Positions 10,408 to 22,445 of a DNA stretch of 64,000 bases are shown here, piece by piece (position 1 is the stretch's first letter; every line of letters starts with the position of its first letter). The position numbers and the translations under genes are program-made. Source of the stretch: Lentinus brumalis (lineage: Eukaryota; Basidiomycota; Agaricomycetes; Polyporales; Polyporaceae); NCBI GenBank assembly GCA_001792895.1, contig MARA01000003.1:2480001-2544000 (forward strand). Direction: 5' to 3'. The notes below the pieces were generated by a model. That model was not told the DNA's origin. It ran no database searches and saw only the letters and a list, made by a program, of their open reading frames with translations.

Positions 10408-12647
10408 CCGCGTTCCGCCAGGATGCTCGTGCGGGACTCGAGTTCCAGACCGGCATGTTCACGTTCATGTGCAAGGCCTTGAACGCCCTGCAGTCGAGTC
10501 CCCCGAGTCCGACTGAGAGCGAGTCGGTGACATTGTGCCGCAAGACTCCGTGGAAGCCACACCGGAGGGGGGTCACGGTGTACGCGCGTGGCGGGCAGGG
10601 GGCGCCGCAGACCGGGCGACAGGTGTCAAGAGTGGTTAGGAAGGCGCCGTGATGGAGAGAAGAAAGAAGCATTAGACAATGGGAGACCGAGACTGGCGCA
10701 GGCACCAGTGCTGGCAGAACGCACGAGGCTGCGTCAAAGCCAGCGATTCGCGGCGGACATTACGGAATTAGCTGAAGCGGGCACGGCGAGCGCAGCCCAT
10801 GAATAGAATAGCGACCAGCGGTAACTGTAACGAGCGTCCTGAAGCCGGGCCGCTGTGCTTGAGCGACAGAGCACTGGAGATCGCCGCGTGAGTGTGCCTT
10901 GACAGCTTCGCGGAATAACGAGAGCTCCGCGAAGGGGGTCGGACGAACGTGGGCCGTTGACAGTCTAGGGAGCTACCAGGTAGGGCTAGGTAGGTCTCCT
11001 CGACCGGCTGAGCGCTCCGACGGCACGCTTCGTGAGAGCACATAGTCTAAAGTTATTATAAGCGTTGGGACTGTACCTGGGGGACTTCCTGAATGATGCT
11101 ACGATGACGCTTCGAGCAAACTGTTTATCGTCCATGTGCCGAGCGGACTAGCAGTGCGCTTGCTGGATTCGTGCTGGGAATTCACCACCTCGGGACGCTG
11201 GGCGAGCCTGGGCATGGCTCTCCTTGGCCGGACGATGAAGGGTTCGAACGTGCGGACTTGTGGAATCGGCATCAGAGAAAATTCGAATCCCTTTAAACGC
11301 GCCCTATCGCCCGCGACTAATTCGGAGAGTCCCCTGTTAACGAGAGATCTAGGGTCATTAGCAGCGTCACGTTGAACGTCATTTGCGGGTAATTATGACG
11401 CAGCGCAGGAGTCGTCATCAGGCTGTAATGAGTACGCTTGAGAACTGGTGTGTGTTACCTGACATCCGAAATGAGCATGCCAGCACTGAGCAGAAGGTAT
11501 CACAGGGAGAGTGAGCGTCGACGATTGAGCGGCGCATGTGAGGGTTGCCCCGAGCAGGTCTGGGACGGGTAGAGAGGGTGGGAGAAGCTCATCCATAGCG
11601 AACTTGTGTCACAAGTCGGCGAGGGGCGGATGGGCAGGGGGTGCGCAACGAGGAAAGGCAGTGGTGGAAGAGGACAGTACTTACTTTGTGGCTGAGAAGT
11701 CGAGCCCCGACCGCCCGAACTGATAACCAAGGCAAATATGGGGATTGGGTCCGCAGATCCCGTCATGAGTGTACCAACGCGGTCAAGAGGCTTTGAGGCT
11801 TGAAGAGGACGAGGGGCGGTAAGAACCTGGAGCATCAATGATCACATCGCTCATCATGTTCCCGGGCGCCTGAATTGCCTAAAGCAGCCAATCTCCCTGA
11901 TCAGGCTGAATGGCCCTGAGCCGGCGCCAGGCGCCAGGCTTGCCAGCGACCACGATCGACCACGCTCTATGCTGTCCTCTTGTCGGAAACAAGAGCTCAC
12001 TTCCAGGTTCGCTCGGCACGGTGGTCTGCATCCAGATGCTTGATGGATCGCAGTAAGTAATACACTTTGCTTGTTTCCGTCCAAGCTTCGCTCGAACTGA
12101 CGTCACGCCAAGGTGGATATTGCACGTCTATAAATAGTCAAGTTGCTGCCGCATGTCGACCTCCTGGAAGCAAAGCAGGCACAGAGGCCAGCTGCAGCCA
12201 GAGCCCAGCGCCCTGCTGTTCGGAGCGGGAGTATGATTTGTGCGTTCGTCAAGGGTGTGGAAAGCCTCGGACGCCACCGGCTCATACTCACTCGGCTCCG
12301 ACGGTGGCGTCGTTGTGCACGCGAAGTAAGTTCTCTTGCACTTAGAGCTCCTCTCGCAGTTCTGATTCCGCGCGCAGAGTGTGCGTTGCGAGCGTTCCTG
12401 CGATGCTGGCGACATCCTCCTATCGCCGCACACGCATGCCAAGCGCATGTCCGAGTTGTGCAGAGTGGGCCCGATTGACGTCACCTGGAGGGGAGGCGAC
12501 TGACGCAAGAGGCGCGTGCAGCTGGTTCAGGCAGGTGCAGAGACTTGTCTCCTCCGCCCTGGCCTCAACGCTGTCACCGAACCTTCTCGGCACCTGCCTT
12601 CACGCTCGCGATCGTCACCGTCATCCGCCATGCGCGCGACCCCCAGG
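10408..12647. other. long intergenic stretch, nothing firm
   Basis: About 2.2 kb without a gene I can defend. Several open frames of 60-130 codons exist on both strands, for example minus 11500-11838 and 12128-12508. None has a recognisable domain, a coherent exon chain or conserved motifs. Confidence 0.4.
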
Positions 12648-12654
12648 TATATAA
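12648..12654 (+). promoter_or_regulatory. TATA box of FAS1 gene
   Basis: TATATAA located 79 bp upstream of the ATG at 12727. The spacing fits a strongly transcribed gene for a secreted protein. Confidence 0.65.
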
Positions 12655-12726
12655 CCCCCCGACGCGGTGCTTCCCTGCCCCAGCCTTTGCACCTCTTCCT
12701 CCGCTCACGCCCCGACGACCTTCACG

Positions 12727-14218
12727 ATGCGTCTCTTCGCCGCTGTCTCTCTCCTCCTTGCCTCCGCCCCCGCCGTCCTCGGGCAGAATGCAACCTTCCT
12801 CGAGGGCTTCCTCAACCACCTCAACAGCACGGGCCACACACGCTTCGGCGGCATCGCGGCGCGTTTGAACTCGAGTGCTGCTGGCCCGTCGGTGCTCAAC
12901 CAGCTCTCCAGTGGTGGCCTCTACGTTCTATTCGCCCCCAATGATACTGCATGTGAGTCGTCTGCCGCACACCTGAAGACTTTCCATTGACCGCCTTGCA
13001 GTTGACCAGGCGAGCGTCCCTTCGGACGCTGACGAGCTCACTGATCTCGTCGCCTACCATATCGTCTCCGGCAATTTCTCCGGCGTCACCACCAACTATA
13101 CCAACACGACTCTCGGCCGCACCCTCCTCAGCGATCCCAAGCTCGTCCAGCTCGAGGCCCCTGGCGAGCACCAGGTCGTCGCATGGGCTACACGCGCTGA
13201 CGGCCAGGTGCACGTGCTGAACCAGCTGTAAGTAACCTTCTCCACTCTTGTTCGGATCATGCCCAACGCAGTACCAACCTCCTAGGAACGACTCCATTGT
13301 CACGAACACGACCACATACGAGAACGTCACCATCTACACGGTCGATCACGTTCTCACTATCCCCCAGACGTTTGCGGAGACGGTCCCCGTCAACAACGCG
13401 TCTCTCGCCGACACCCGCACTGCCCTGAGCCAGGTCCAGGTCGACTACTTTAACGCGACCACCAACCAGACGACCACGGAGTCGTTCTTCGAGGTCCTCA
13501 ACAGTGGTCTGCACGGCTTCACGCTCTTCGCGCCCAACAACTCCGCTATCGAGGGTGTCGCCGCGACCCTTGCGACCCTTGCCTCGAACCGTACTGCCCT
13601 TATCACGCTCTTCCAGAACCACGTACGTATTCCTTCCCAATGGAGTTCATCTCCAGAATTGACCAAAGACTTGTGCTCACGTCCTCGTTGCAATGTGTAG
13701 CTCATTAACGGCTCCACGGTCTACTCTCCCCTCCTTTCCAGCGCGAACCTTACCTCCGCCGCGGGCGAGCCGCTGTCGTTCGTGCTGAACGCCACCGGTC
13801 ACTACGTCACCTCCGGCAACGTCACCGCCCAGATCGTTCAGCCTGACGTGCTCCTTCCCAACGGAGTCATCCACGTCATTGACCGCGTGCTCGTCAACAC
13901 CGACAGCGACGTTTCTGCCGCGAGTTCTGCGTGAGTACCTCCCGTCCCTCGTCCCTTCTATGATTCCTCAGGTTACTGACGACGGATAACATCAGGATCG
14001 CCTCCGCGAGCTCTGCCGCGTCTCTGCAGACGGCCTCGGCCACGGCTCCCATTGGGTACTCTGCGACCGCGACCCTCGGCGGCTCCAGCTTTGGAGCCAG
14101 CGGCACCTCGACGTCTGGGAGCAACGCAGCGTCGCGCGTCATGGCAAGCTCCGAGCTCGTCATGAGCCTCGGGGTTGCTCTCGCTGGCGTCTTTGCCGGC
14201 ATGCTTGCCATTGCATGA
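12727..14218 (+). CDS. fasciclin (FAS1) domain cell-surface protein, GPI-anchored
   Basis: Five exons with consistent phases: 12727-12952, 13002-13227, 13286-13622, 13701-13930 and 13996-14218, coding for 413 residues. It has a signal peptide (MRLFAAVSLLLASAPAVLG). Two FAS1 repeats follow. The first contains YVLFAPNDTA, then LVAYHIVSGNF, and closes VHVLNQL. The second contains GFTLFAPNNSAIE, then LFQNHLINGSTVYS, and closes GVIHVIDRVL. Many N-glycosylation sequons (NXS/T) are visible. A Ser/Ala/Gly/Thr-rich stalk precedes a hydrophobic C-terminus (VALAGVFAGMLAIA) typical of a GPI attachment signal. FAS1 proteins mediate adhesion at the cell surface; the ligand is unknown here. Confidence 0.92.
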
Positions 14219-15907
14219 GCACGGGTAAGACGTCCTTACTCTCACGTACGTATGTATGACGACCCATACACGCCCTTCTACGGACTCTTCACGAACATGA
14301 CGTTGTCGCTATGTCCTCTTGTTGTTGGCTCGATGTCGCTGTCTTGTGTTGTACCTCTTAGCTCCCTTATGTTGATTGATTGATCCGACATCGTTACACA
14401 TTTTGAATCGTTTTGACTTTAGAACTGCTGGTTGGAACTTGGAGGTCGGACCAGGGTTTAGGGCAGGGGCAATACGCGCTCACGTGGTCAACACGTTCCA
14501 CGCGTCAGGCTTGTTCCTTGTTCCTCGTCTGCTCCTGCTTGGAACCGGCTCTGCAACTGGTCCTTACTCCTCCGCACAAACCCGCATCAAGATAGGCAAG
14601 ATCTTTATCGTGTGCTGCCCCGAAGCGATACGTCTCTATCGAGGAGGGAGTGACTATATGCGCATAAGGCGCTGTACACGTTCCCGATTCGATGGTCCAC
14701 CAGGTAGACTGTCTTGCAAGATCTACTCATCACATACAAGATGCGATTTGAGTCAGTAGATGACCCAGTGGATGATCTGCGCTAGTTGAGGTGAGCAAGC
14801 GGCGCGAGGTCGCGCGTCGACGTCCACCGTTGTTGGAGATGAGCTGAGCGCTGAAGCCTGATGCAGCCTTCACGCAGCCCGGAAGACGCCGCATAGGATC
14901 GCGTCGAGAGCTCGGGTGCCACGACGATGATGGCGTCGGGCTGGACACGGCACGCATGAATCAGTCGAAGGTCTCCAGGACCGTGTCACTGTCACTCGCA
15001 AACCTTCGCAGCGGCATGCATCCGAACTTCAATGATGAATGACGCAGTCACGCCGAGGCGAACACGGCCCGATTCGCACCTGAGCCTGCGCTTGCCAGCA
15101 GCTGCCGAGGCAAGCCGTCAGTTGTTGTTCATCTTCCATTGCCGTCCGTATGTACTTATCTTGATGGTCCTCACCCGGCGCGTGCTGGCACAGAAATTAT
15201 AGGGTCAGGGCAATGTACCATCGAAGTGAATGGATTGGCTGTACTTATGCGTATGCGGTACAAACGATGCTCATATCAATATTGTTGTCTTGGTTCTTTG
15301 CAGATTCCACCTGGACAGCGAGGAAATCTGAAGAGGGCTCATCGACATCTGTCGCAGGTGAGCGTGCAAGTTCCGACCTCGATGCGACGTGCCCTGAGAC
15401 GCGTCACGCGTGTCGGACCTCGACCTCGACACGCGGCGATTTACGTACCTAGGGAAACCGGGATCGTCTTTGGACTTTGATCACTCACAGTCGCGATGCA
15501 CAACCGCAGGCTATTAGCAGAGACTCGGAACAGATCTGTCCTCCTTCGCTCGGATCAGGTACTTACGTCAGACCCCCGACTGGGTGCGCCACGCGTCAGT
15601 CTGAAGTCGCTGGCAGTAAGGCTTGCACGAGACGTATACCTGGAATTGGCTGGGACTCAGTACTCAGTACGCAGTCCTCAGAACGGAGAGTCGTTCTACT
15701 TATAATTGCAGGTTTGTGGCAAGCGCTCGATCTTGCCATGTTTTTGATTGTTGCAGGGTATTTGGCTCGGTTTGCTACCAGAGCCAGCGCATGCCGAGGC
15801 AAGTCGTCACTTCTTCTTCTAAGTTCTGGTGCTGAGTATACTTGACCTATGTTCTCCAATAGGTTTTGAAGTTGTATCTCGACAGCGTGAGCTCCTCCGG
15901 GCTTTGA
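14219..15907. other. intergenic with family P upstream repeats
   Basis: No intact gene is seen. Two related blocks at about 15047-15150 and 15757-15850 share a core like gatgccgaggcaagtcgtca. They match a third block at about 17301-17400 just upstream of P5. They look like copies of one family P upstream region. The one at 15047 no longer precedes a recognisable gene. Confidence 0.45.
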
Positions 15908-17039
15908 ATGACCCTGCATCCTCCCGGCTGGGACGAGGTGGCTAGCCCTGCGACGACCCAAGGCGATCTCGGGGAAGACTTTCGTGAGGACACTATCAGA
16001 TTATCAACCACCGGAGAGCCTGGCGTGAGTGTTCTCTTATACTGGTAGTCCAAAAGGAGGTCTCACACACCATGTTGTAGTTGGAGCGCCTTTGGCCGAT
16101 CCCGCTCTACGGCGTGGCTTACATCGTCCACAAGCGATACCGCCTGTGGCGTCCGAGGGTGCTGCCCACCCTCACGAGTCTGACGCTCCGGGGGATGTAC
16201 GGCGCCCTAGCGCTCGGACACGCCGCCGACATCGAGGCGATCAGGCTGCGCGATAAACTCATTCGCGGAGCAGACAAAGACCGGTTATGGATTCACATAT
16301 ACGCTGTCACGCTGCGCGCGGGCTCTCCCGGCGTGCTCGAGCGGGTCAAGAAGGAGGCGGGTCATGCGTGGCCCAGCCGACTTATCTGGCCTGACCTCAC
16401 GTACCGTGCGTCTGCTCGTCCTTCGGACCTCGACTCGCGCCGCTGACCACACACACACGCAGCTCGGGACTTCCGTCCGGCTGAGTTTCTTATTGAGCTG
16501 TACGAGTTTTATCTCTGGCGCCTGCGCAGCCTGTGGTCGGATGAGCCATCCCGGCAGCTTGCCAGTGTTATCCTAGGAGATGCCATAGTCAAGCACGGCC
16601 TGAGTGAGCACGACGCACATATATTGGTACGGACCGTCGCCGAGGCCCTATATGCCGGACAAGGCAATGTACGTACCTCCCGATTCTTCGATACATATGT
16701 CGCATTGTCGACTGTATGCTCAGGCTGATCCAGCCAAAGCTCGTGTCCAGGACGTTTGAAGGCCGGGTACCCTTCGCTTTCGCCGGGATCACGATGCTGG
16801 GGCTGTATGCCCGGTGGAGAGTCCTCCCAATCGATGTGCGGGTGTTTTGCACGATGTGGCAATGGACGCTGTTCCAAGTGTGGGTGTACCGGACCCTCTG
16901 GGGACGGTATCACCACTGGGAGTCACTGCGTAGTCTGGAGGATCCGGCGAAGGCCGTTGCGGTCATGGAAGCGGCGGTGGAGATCACCGAGCGGGTTGAT
17001 GACCGGCAGTCCGAGTCGGAGGTGACGCAGAAGATGTGA
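15908..17039 (+). CDS. family P protein P4
   Basis: Four exons with consistent phases: 15908-16024, 16081-16405, 16463-16668 and 16734-17039, coding for 317 residues. I do not recognise a named domain. Family landmarks in order: a variable acidic N-tail ending DTIRLSTTGEPG; LWPIPLYGVAYIVHKRYR; LPTLTSLTLRGMYG followed by ALALGHAADIEAIRL; RLRSLWSDEPSRQL; LSEHDAHILVRTVAEAL; then a hydrophobic stretch (FAFAGITMLGLYARW) and the signature VWVYRTLWGRYHHWESL followed by LEDPAKAVAVMEAA. The C-terminal half is rich in Trp and Arg. P4, P5 and P6 lie head to tail, and P4 and P5 share an upstream repeat, so they arose by tandem duplication. Confidence 0.75.
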
Positions 17040-17460
17040 CGTGCTCATATGTAGGTGCTCTCCATTCGGCTGTCTGATGCAGGTAGACGTTGACCTGAGT
17101 TTCTTAGATCGTTCCTGTTGCTGTGTGTTTTCGCATGCTTTGCTGCGTTGCTGTGCGCTTTTTTGAAGTTATCTCATACCTCTACTCGCTCTCTTGATCA
17201 ACGTTGTCGTTCAGATCACCGCTGCGAAGGTATGTGCGAGTGTCACGGTCCCCGCGACCAAACTTTGAGGGGATGTTCGCACGACAATATGACTGATGCG
17301 CTGAGGCAATTCGGCCCGATTTGCACCCGGGCCTGCAGATGCCGAGGGAAGTCGTCACTTGTTCATCTTCTATTGCCGTCCGTACTTACTTATGCTCCTC
17401 GACAGGTCTCGCGCTTGACAGCCCAAGAACCCATCCCGAGGTTGAAGTTGGCATCGCGAG
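17040..17460. other. spacer between P4 and P5 with shared repeats
   Basis: The block at 17301-17400 resembles blocks upstream of P4. The sequence around 17085-17190 (including gtagacgttg and gctgtgtgtttt) resembles 20310-20400 downstream of P6. The spacer probably holds the P5 promoter. Confidence 0.4.
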
Positions 17461-18674
17461 ATGGCAGACCCGCCGAGTCGGGTCAATCAGGATGACGTTT
17501 CTGGCTCTCTCACAGTTCAGGCTGGCCTCGGTGAGGGACTTGGGCAAGACACTGTCCGACTCCCGGCAAGTGACGAACCCGGCGTGAGTCCACTCATCTT
17601 CCTAATTTCCTACGAACGTCGTTGTCTGATTCTCGTGCTATAGCTGGAGCGCTTCTGGCCCATCCCGCTCTACGCCGTCGCGTTCTTCATTCACCGGCGA
17701 TACCGTGTCTGGCGGCCCAGAGTACTCCCAACTATCACGAGTCTGAAGCTTCCGGAGATATATGGCTCCTTTGCTCTGGGCCACGCTGCGGACATCGAGG
17801 CGGCTAGGCTGTGCGAGAAGATCGTCCGGGAGCGCGACACCAACCGATATAGCATCCATTTATTCGCGGCTACGATACGCGATGCCTTCCACGACTCTTC
17901 CTCGAAGGGCGACAAGGACTATCAGTACCTATTCGCTGACATTACCCACCGTACGTCTCCTCGCGCTCGCATTCGAGTCTCCAGCTTACTGACTAGCCCA
18001 CTCTCAGCGGATCGCTGGCGTCACTTGTCCGGCTCGGATGACCGCAGCGAGCTACGTGCCGAGCTGGAACACTTGCGCTGGAAGTGGCGCTGTGTATGGT
18101 CAGATAAACGTTCCCGCGAGCTGGCAAGCCTCATGTTATTCTCCTCCATACACAAGCTCGACCTAGGCGAACATGACGCGCGCATCCTCGTAATGTACGT
18201 CGCCGAGCGCACGTACACCGGGTCATACTTCCGCGTAAGTATCTTCAGCGGGTCCGTGCCCGGTCTACCGTCTTGGTCCTACACGCTCTGACGCACCCTT
18301 TCAAGCCACAATTTGTCATAGATCACTTGACACGTCCCCATAGCCTCCCGGCAGCGCTGCCCTCGCACAGACAGTTCTTGCAAGGAGCCATTCCCCGCTT
18401 TTTCGCACAGTTCACGGCGTTAGCACTGTGGCACCGATGGATGGGCTTTCCGAAGTGGCTCCTGTGGACATTCACCGGTCCGCAGAGGGTCCTCTTCCAT
18501 CTGTGGGTGTACCGGACCCTCTGGGGACGGTACCGCCACTGGGAATCATTGGAGAGCTTAGAGGATCCAGCGAAGGCTGGCGCGGTTATCGCTGCGGCGG
18601 GTGATGACTTGGTTCGGTGGCTCGAGCCCAAGTCGGAAACGGAGTCGGATTCGGAGGGGCGTGACAAGGAATGA
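17461..18674 (+). CDS. family P protein P5
   Basis: Four exons with phases matching P4: 17461-17583, 17644-17950, 18008-18234 and 18306-18674, coding for 341 residues. The N-tail ends DTVRLPASDEPG, close to that of P4. It then shows FWPIPLYAVAFFIHRRYR, LKLPEIYGSFALGHAADIEA, CVWSDKRSRELA, LGEHDARILVMYVAER, and the C-terminal HLWVYRTLWGRYRHWESL with LEDPAKAGAV. The C-terminus is acidic (EPKSETESDSEGRDKE). The acceptor of the last exon (18305) is the one that keeps frame; nearby acceptors introduce stops. Function unknown. Confidence 0.75.
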
Positions 18675-19039
18675 GACTGCCTGTGAGTCGGTGTGTTCCG
18701 TTTTCGCTTTTGTTTGCCTATCCCAGCGCCCGTGAATTCACAGTGCAATCTGGGTCATGACTCCTTTGTGTTTGCATGCTCTGTTATCTTGCCGTGTACT
18801 CGTCGTATACCTCGAATCGGTTGCGAATCAACAGGAAGGCAACCATAGTCATCCCCGATAGCATGCGAACCGCTTCGCCGCTCAAATGGCAAATGCGGGT
18901 TCCCACGTTCATATCGTTGCCGCTGCCGAACCGCAACGTTGCCCCGGCTTCCTTCCCGTTCGTTACACAATACCATCCCAGACATCTCTTGCAACACCCA
19001 GCCCGCTCGAGGAGCTCGAAGCTCTAGGGAGCTGCTCCC

Positions 19040-20169
19040 ATGGCTTCGACAAATCCTTCGTCGGGCGAGAGCAATAACCCGCTCCCCCTCAAGGTCGTAA
19101 CAACGCTCTGGAGATCGTTCTCCCAATGGAGAGCTGAGGGTCCGGATCGCAGCACCTCAGCACGGAAGGATCCACAAAGTGTTCCGAGTCAGGCGCAAGC
19201 GAAGATTCAAGACACCACTTTCAAGGTAGGTGATGGTACTAGTACATCGTGTATTATTCGCACTCATCGTCTCTGCCTAGTGGGAACGCCTGTGGCCCGT
19301 GCCGCTGTACGGCGCTGCGTTTCTCGTGCACAAGGGCCTGCGAGTGCGCTACCCGCGGACGTGGCGCCCCTTGACTCCGTTCAAGCTTCCCGAGATATAC
19401 GGGGCGGGCGCACTTGGACATGCGGCGTACATCGAGGGCAACCGTCTCTCGCTGAAGACCGCTCAAGATCCCAATACCAACTCGATAGAGCGGTTTGCCG
19501 AAACGCTGAAAACTACGTACTGGGAGCGTCCAGATTTTCACGACCCGGAGTTCAAAATTCGTGCTGCCTTCGTTTCGTTCTATGCCGCCGTACATGGCAC
19601 TGGTGAGTTGCAGTGCGCTTCGCGCAAGAGTCCGAATTGACGTATGATCGACTTCCAGATGATATTCCCGTCAGGACGCTGGACCCTGGCACCTATGGTT
19701 ATACCACCTGGATGACGGCGATGTTTTGGTCCGACCCCGTGGCACTCTACCTCGCGAGCGGACTGATGCTCTCTCGGTGCGAGGCCGCAGGGATGAGCCT
19801 ACATGATACAAAGATACTCGTCAACTTTGTGTCTCAGCGTGTGGCAAACCCTGACTTCTACAGGGTAAGTACGCCCCGCCCTTCCCGCCCTCCCCCGCTG
19901 TTGATATTGATCGCGTCTGGCAGGTGCCGATAACTTTCGGGTCTGTGTCCTTCTGCGCGCTGCTAATCTTTCTGTCAGAACGGGACCGGAGCGCCTGGAG
20001 ACGAGGTACCCGGCTGCTGGTGAACGGAGTTCAGCGGGCTTTCTCCTACTCCATCGGCATCCGCTGGCTGGGCGGGTATTATCGTCACTACGCGTCGATA
20101 TGGGACCTCGAGGACCTCCCTAAAGCTGCTGCTGTTGCCATGCGGGCACAAGCGACGGTCTTTGAATGA
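19040..20169 (+). CDS. family P protein P6
   Basis: Four exons with consistent phases: 19040-19225, 19281-19602, 19659-19864 and 19924-20169, coding for 319 residues. It is more divergent than P4 and P5 but has the same plan: a variable polar N-tail, WERLWPVPLYGAAFLVHK, LPEIYGAGALGHAAYIEG, MFWSDPVALYLASGL, LHDTKILVNFVSQRV, a hydrophobic patch (VSFCALLIFLSE), then NGVQRAFSYSIG, YRHYASIWDLEDLPKAAAV. Its last exon (LLVNGVQRAFSY) resembles the VQR-type C-terminus of P3 and P7, so it bridges the two subgroups. Function unknown. Confidence 0.72.
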
Positions 20170-21086
20170 CCAACTGCTTCCTATGAGTCTGACTGTCTGC
20201 CTCAGCGGGTCCGTGGCTAGTGGCGAGGAAGAGGAAGAGAGAGATTGAACTGACCAGATATTGTGAGTAATCCGATGTATGCAATTCGAGCGGGGACTGA
20301 CCGTGTCGGTGTCAGTAGACGTTGCCGTGCTGTGCTCTCGCTCCTTTTGCTATCGTCTTGCTGTGTGTTTGCAGTGCAATACTTAGATTACCTCCACTCA
20401 TTCGTTCAGGCATGTCAGTAAGTTGCTCTACCAAGATGCAGTCTCGCTGAAAGGTCAGTACTGGTCACGCGCAGAGTCAGACTGTAGTTGTCGCCGCGTC
20501 GCGTTCGACGCGTAATTTAGGGCCGGTGCTTGACACGGTCACGTGTTGCACCTAAGTACGAAGACGCTGCCCCGTTCAAGCTTGTTCCCTACCGGTTTTC
20601 TGAGGGTTCTCTTCGCGTGGAGTCACCAATCGAACACACCAAATCGACGCGCTTGGTATTTGAGCACTGGTTCCTGTGATCTTACGCCACTCGTCCCCGC
20701 AACTCACTGTCTTTGCAGAACATGCTGATGTCTGTACTTACTAGATCCATCATCCCAGCGAAGTTCAAGCCAAGGTCTGTCGCATTGACGGTGTGCGTAG
20801 ACTCGAGGACTCGCTTGTAAACGGCTCTTCTGGATGCTTTAGCTACATACGTAAGGATTTGCACTCGTGCTCAATTTCGCAAAGCTTTGTACGGTCAGTG
20901 TGTCCCCTAGATACATCATGCATGTCGCCGATATTTAGTGACCGTACCCCTTGTACCGTTCATCAGCTAGTGTTCATGCATCAAACAGACGCGACGTTCC
21001 CAAGTATTCGATCAATTCATGGATATTTACTAAACGCGAGCGGAGATTCTCAGAGGTATACAGATTCTCGAGAGAAACGATTTGCT
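20170..21086. other. intergenic with relic family P upstream sequence
   Basis: No gene is defended. Position 20519-20552 duplicates the upstream motif of pseudogene P1, suggesting remains of another family P copy. A minus-strand stretch around 20740-20800 (NATDLGLNFAGMMDL followed by a gtaagt donor) could be a stray exon, but I cannot connect it to anything. Confidence 0.35.
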
Positions 21087-22445
21087 TCAGGACTCCTCAT
21101 CGGCTACCAACACTGGTGCGATCAGGAGGGCATTGGGCGGCATAGCGTTGACGATGTCTCTCAGCTGGCCGAGGTATGTTTCCGCAGGCGAGCGCTCTGC
21201 ATTCGTCAACGATGCGAGCACCGTATCGATCTGAGGAACGGTAGACTGCGGTACCAAAAGCGAACGATCAGCTGAATGTTTTCTGCCCGGACGAACAAGA
21301 CGTCTCCTCACTCTGAAATCCCGCAGGCTACGGCCGAGCTGCCATACGTCCGATTTGTACGGGTCGTACGGCGTACCAGTATACACCTCCGGCGGGCATT
21401 TGCGGCCATACGTCTTCCATGTGCCGCGGGGCGGGCCCGTAACAACTTGCTCGGCTACTGGGGTATCCAAAGGGAATTGCACCGCGCTCTCGAAGTCGAT
21501 GAGGACGACGCGCGGGCGATACAGGCTCACTTTCCCCGCCTTGAGGGACTCCGGGAAGAATTGCACCAGGAAGTTCTCCTTGCACACGTCCTATCACGGA
21601 GATGAAGTATCAGGGTCGAACTGGTGGCATGCAGCAGCGCATGAGAAGCGTACCAAGTGTGCGATGCGCAAATTGTGTATGTAGACAAGAGCCTGCGGTA
21701 TGCAGCAGTCAGCGTCCTCGCCGATGTGGGAGCACTGGTTATCACCTGGAGCATCTGTATGATCATATCGACAATATCTCCGACCGAGTTCTCTGCCCAA
21801 CTTCGGTACGCGTCATCCATGGGGAACCCAACCAAGGGGAAGACGCAGAACGTCATGTCGTCGAAGCAGATTTCTTGGAGCAGTGGAATAACATGATTCG
21901 CACTCATCATCGTGTGTGGAGCCCGACCGAGACGTCTCAGGATGTCGAGATGCTGTTGGCCTTCGTCGCCCATCTTGACTATGCGGATGACAACGCTTTG
22001 TCCTGTACTTGCGCTAGCCGGTTGGCAGAGATTTGACTATGCACGGTCAACTTAGTGTGGCGATAGGGAGTACCATCGTGACGTACAATAACAGAGATGG
22101 TGCAGAGCGAGGCCGCACCGCCAGCGGGTTCGTTCACCGTCCGAGCAGGTGACGCATACGCCCACCCGTTCTGAGTGAAGCTTTCATGGTTCAATATGTT
22201 GAAGGAGAAGATGAACTTCTTCCATAGCGTATACCCTTGCTGAGCGAACACAGATCGCAGAGACTCCCAGTAGAGGTTCTCATCCCAGATCTTCGCGTCG
22301 TCTGGGTGGCTCCACGAATGCAGGTCCTTCGGTAGCTGAGAAAAACCCGTTCGGATGACTCATAAGTCTGGTGTCTGCACGCTCCGTCCATGTGACGAAC
22401 CTTGTCGCGGATAGCTTGGATGCTGGTGTCGAGAGAGTCAGACAT
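21087..22445 (-). CDS. FunK1-like basidiomycete protein kinase
   Basis: Multi-exon gene on the minus strand, start at 22445 (MSDSLDTSIQAIRDK). Clear exon pieces follow: LPKDLHSWSHPDDAKIW; GDEGQQHLDILRRL; CFDDMTFCVFPLVGFPM; WAENSVGDIVDMIIQMLQ; and the catalytic region. The catalytic loop is assembled across the intron 21591-21653 as IAHL|DVCKENFLVQFF, keeping the H-x-D and K-x-x-N residues. The metal-binding motif is DFE instead of DFG (VVLIDFESAVQF). Later come GTWKTYGRKCPPEV and PYKSDVWQLGRSL. The family is abundant in mushroom-forming fungi and uncharacterised biochemically; serine/threonine kinase activity is inferred. Borders of the exon around 21970-22110 are unresolved. The last intron (21246-21311) is a multiple of three. 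Confidence 0.75.

Noticed and set aside
10408..12647. Several 60-130 codon frames in the S1-FAS1 gap
   Set aside because: No conserved motif, no consistent intron phases and no TATA box or other context that supports a gene.
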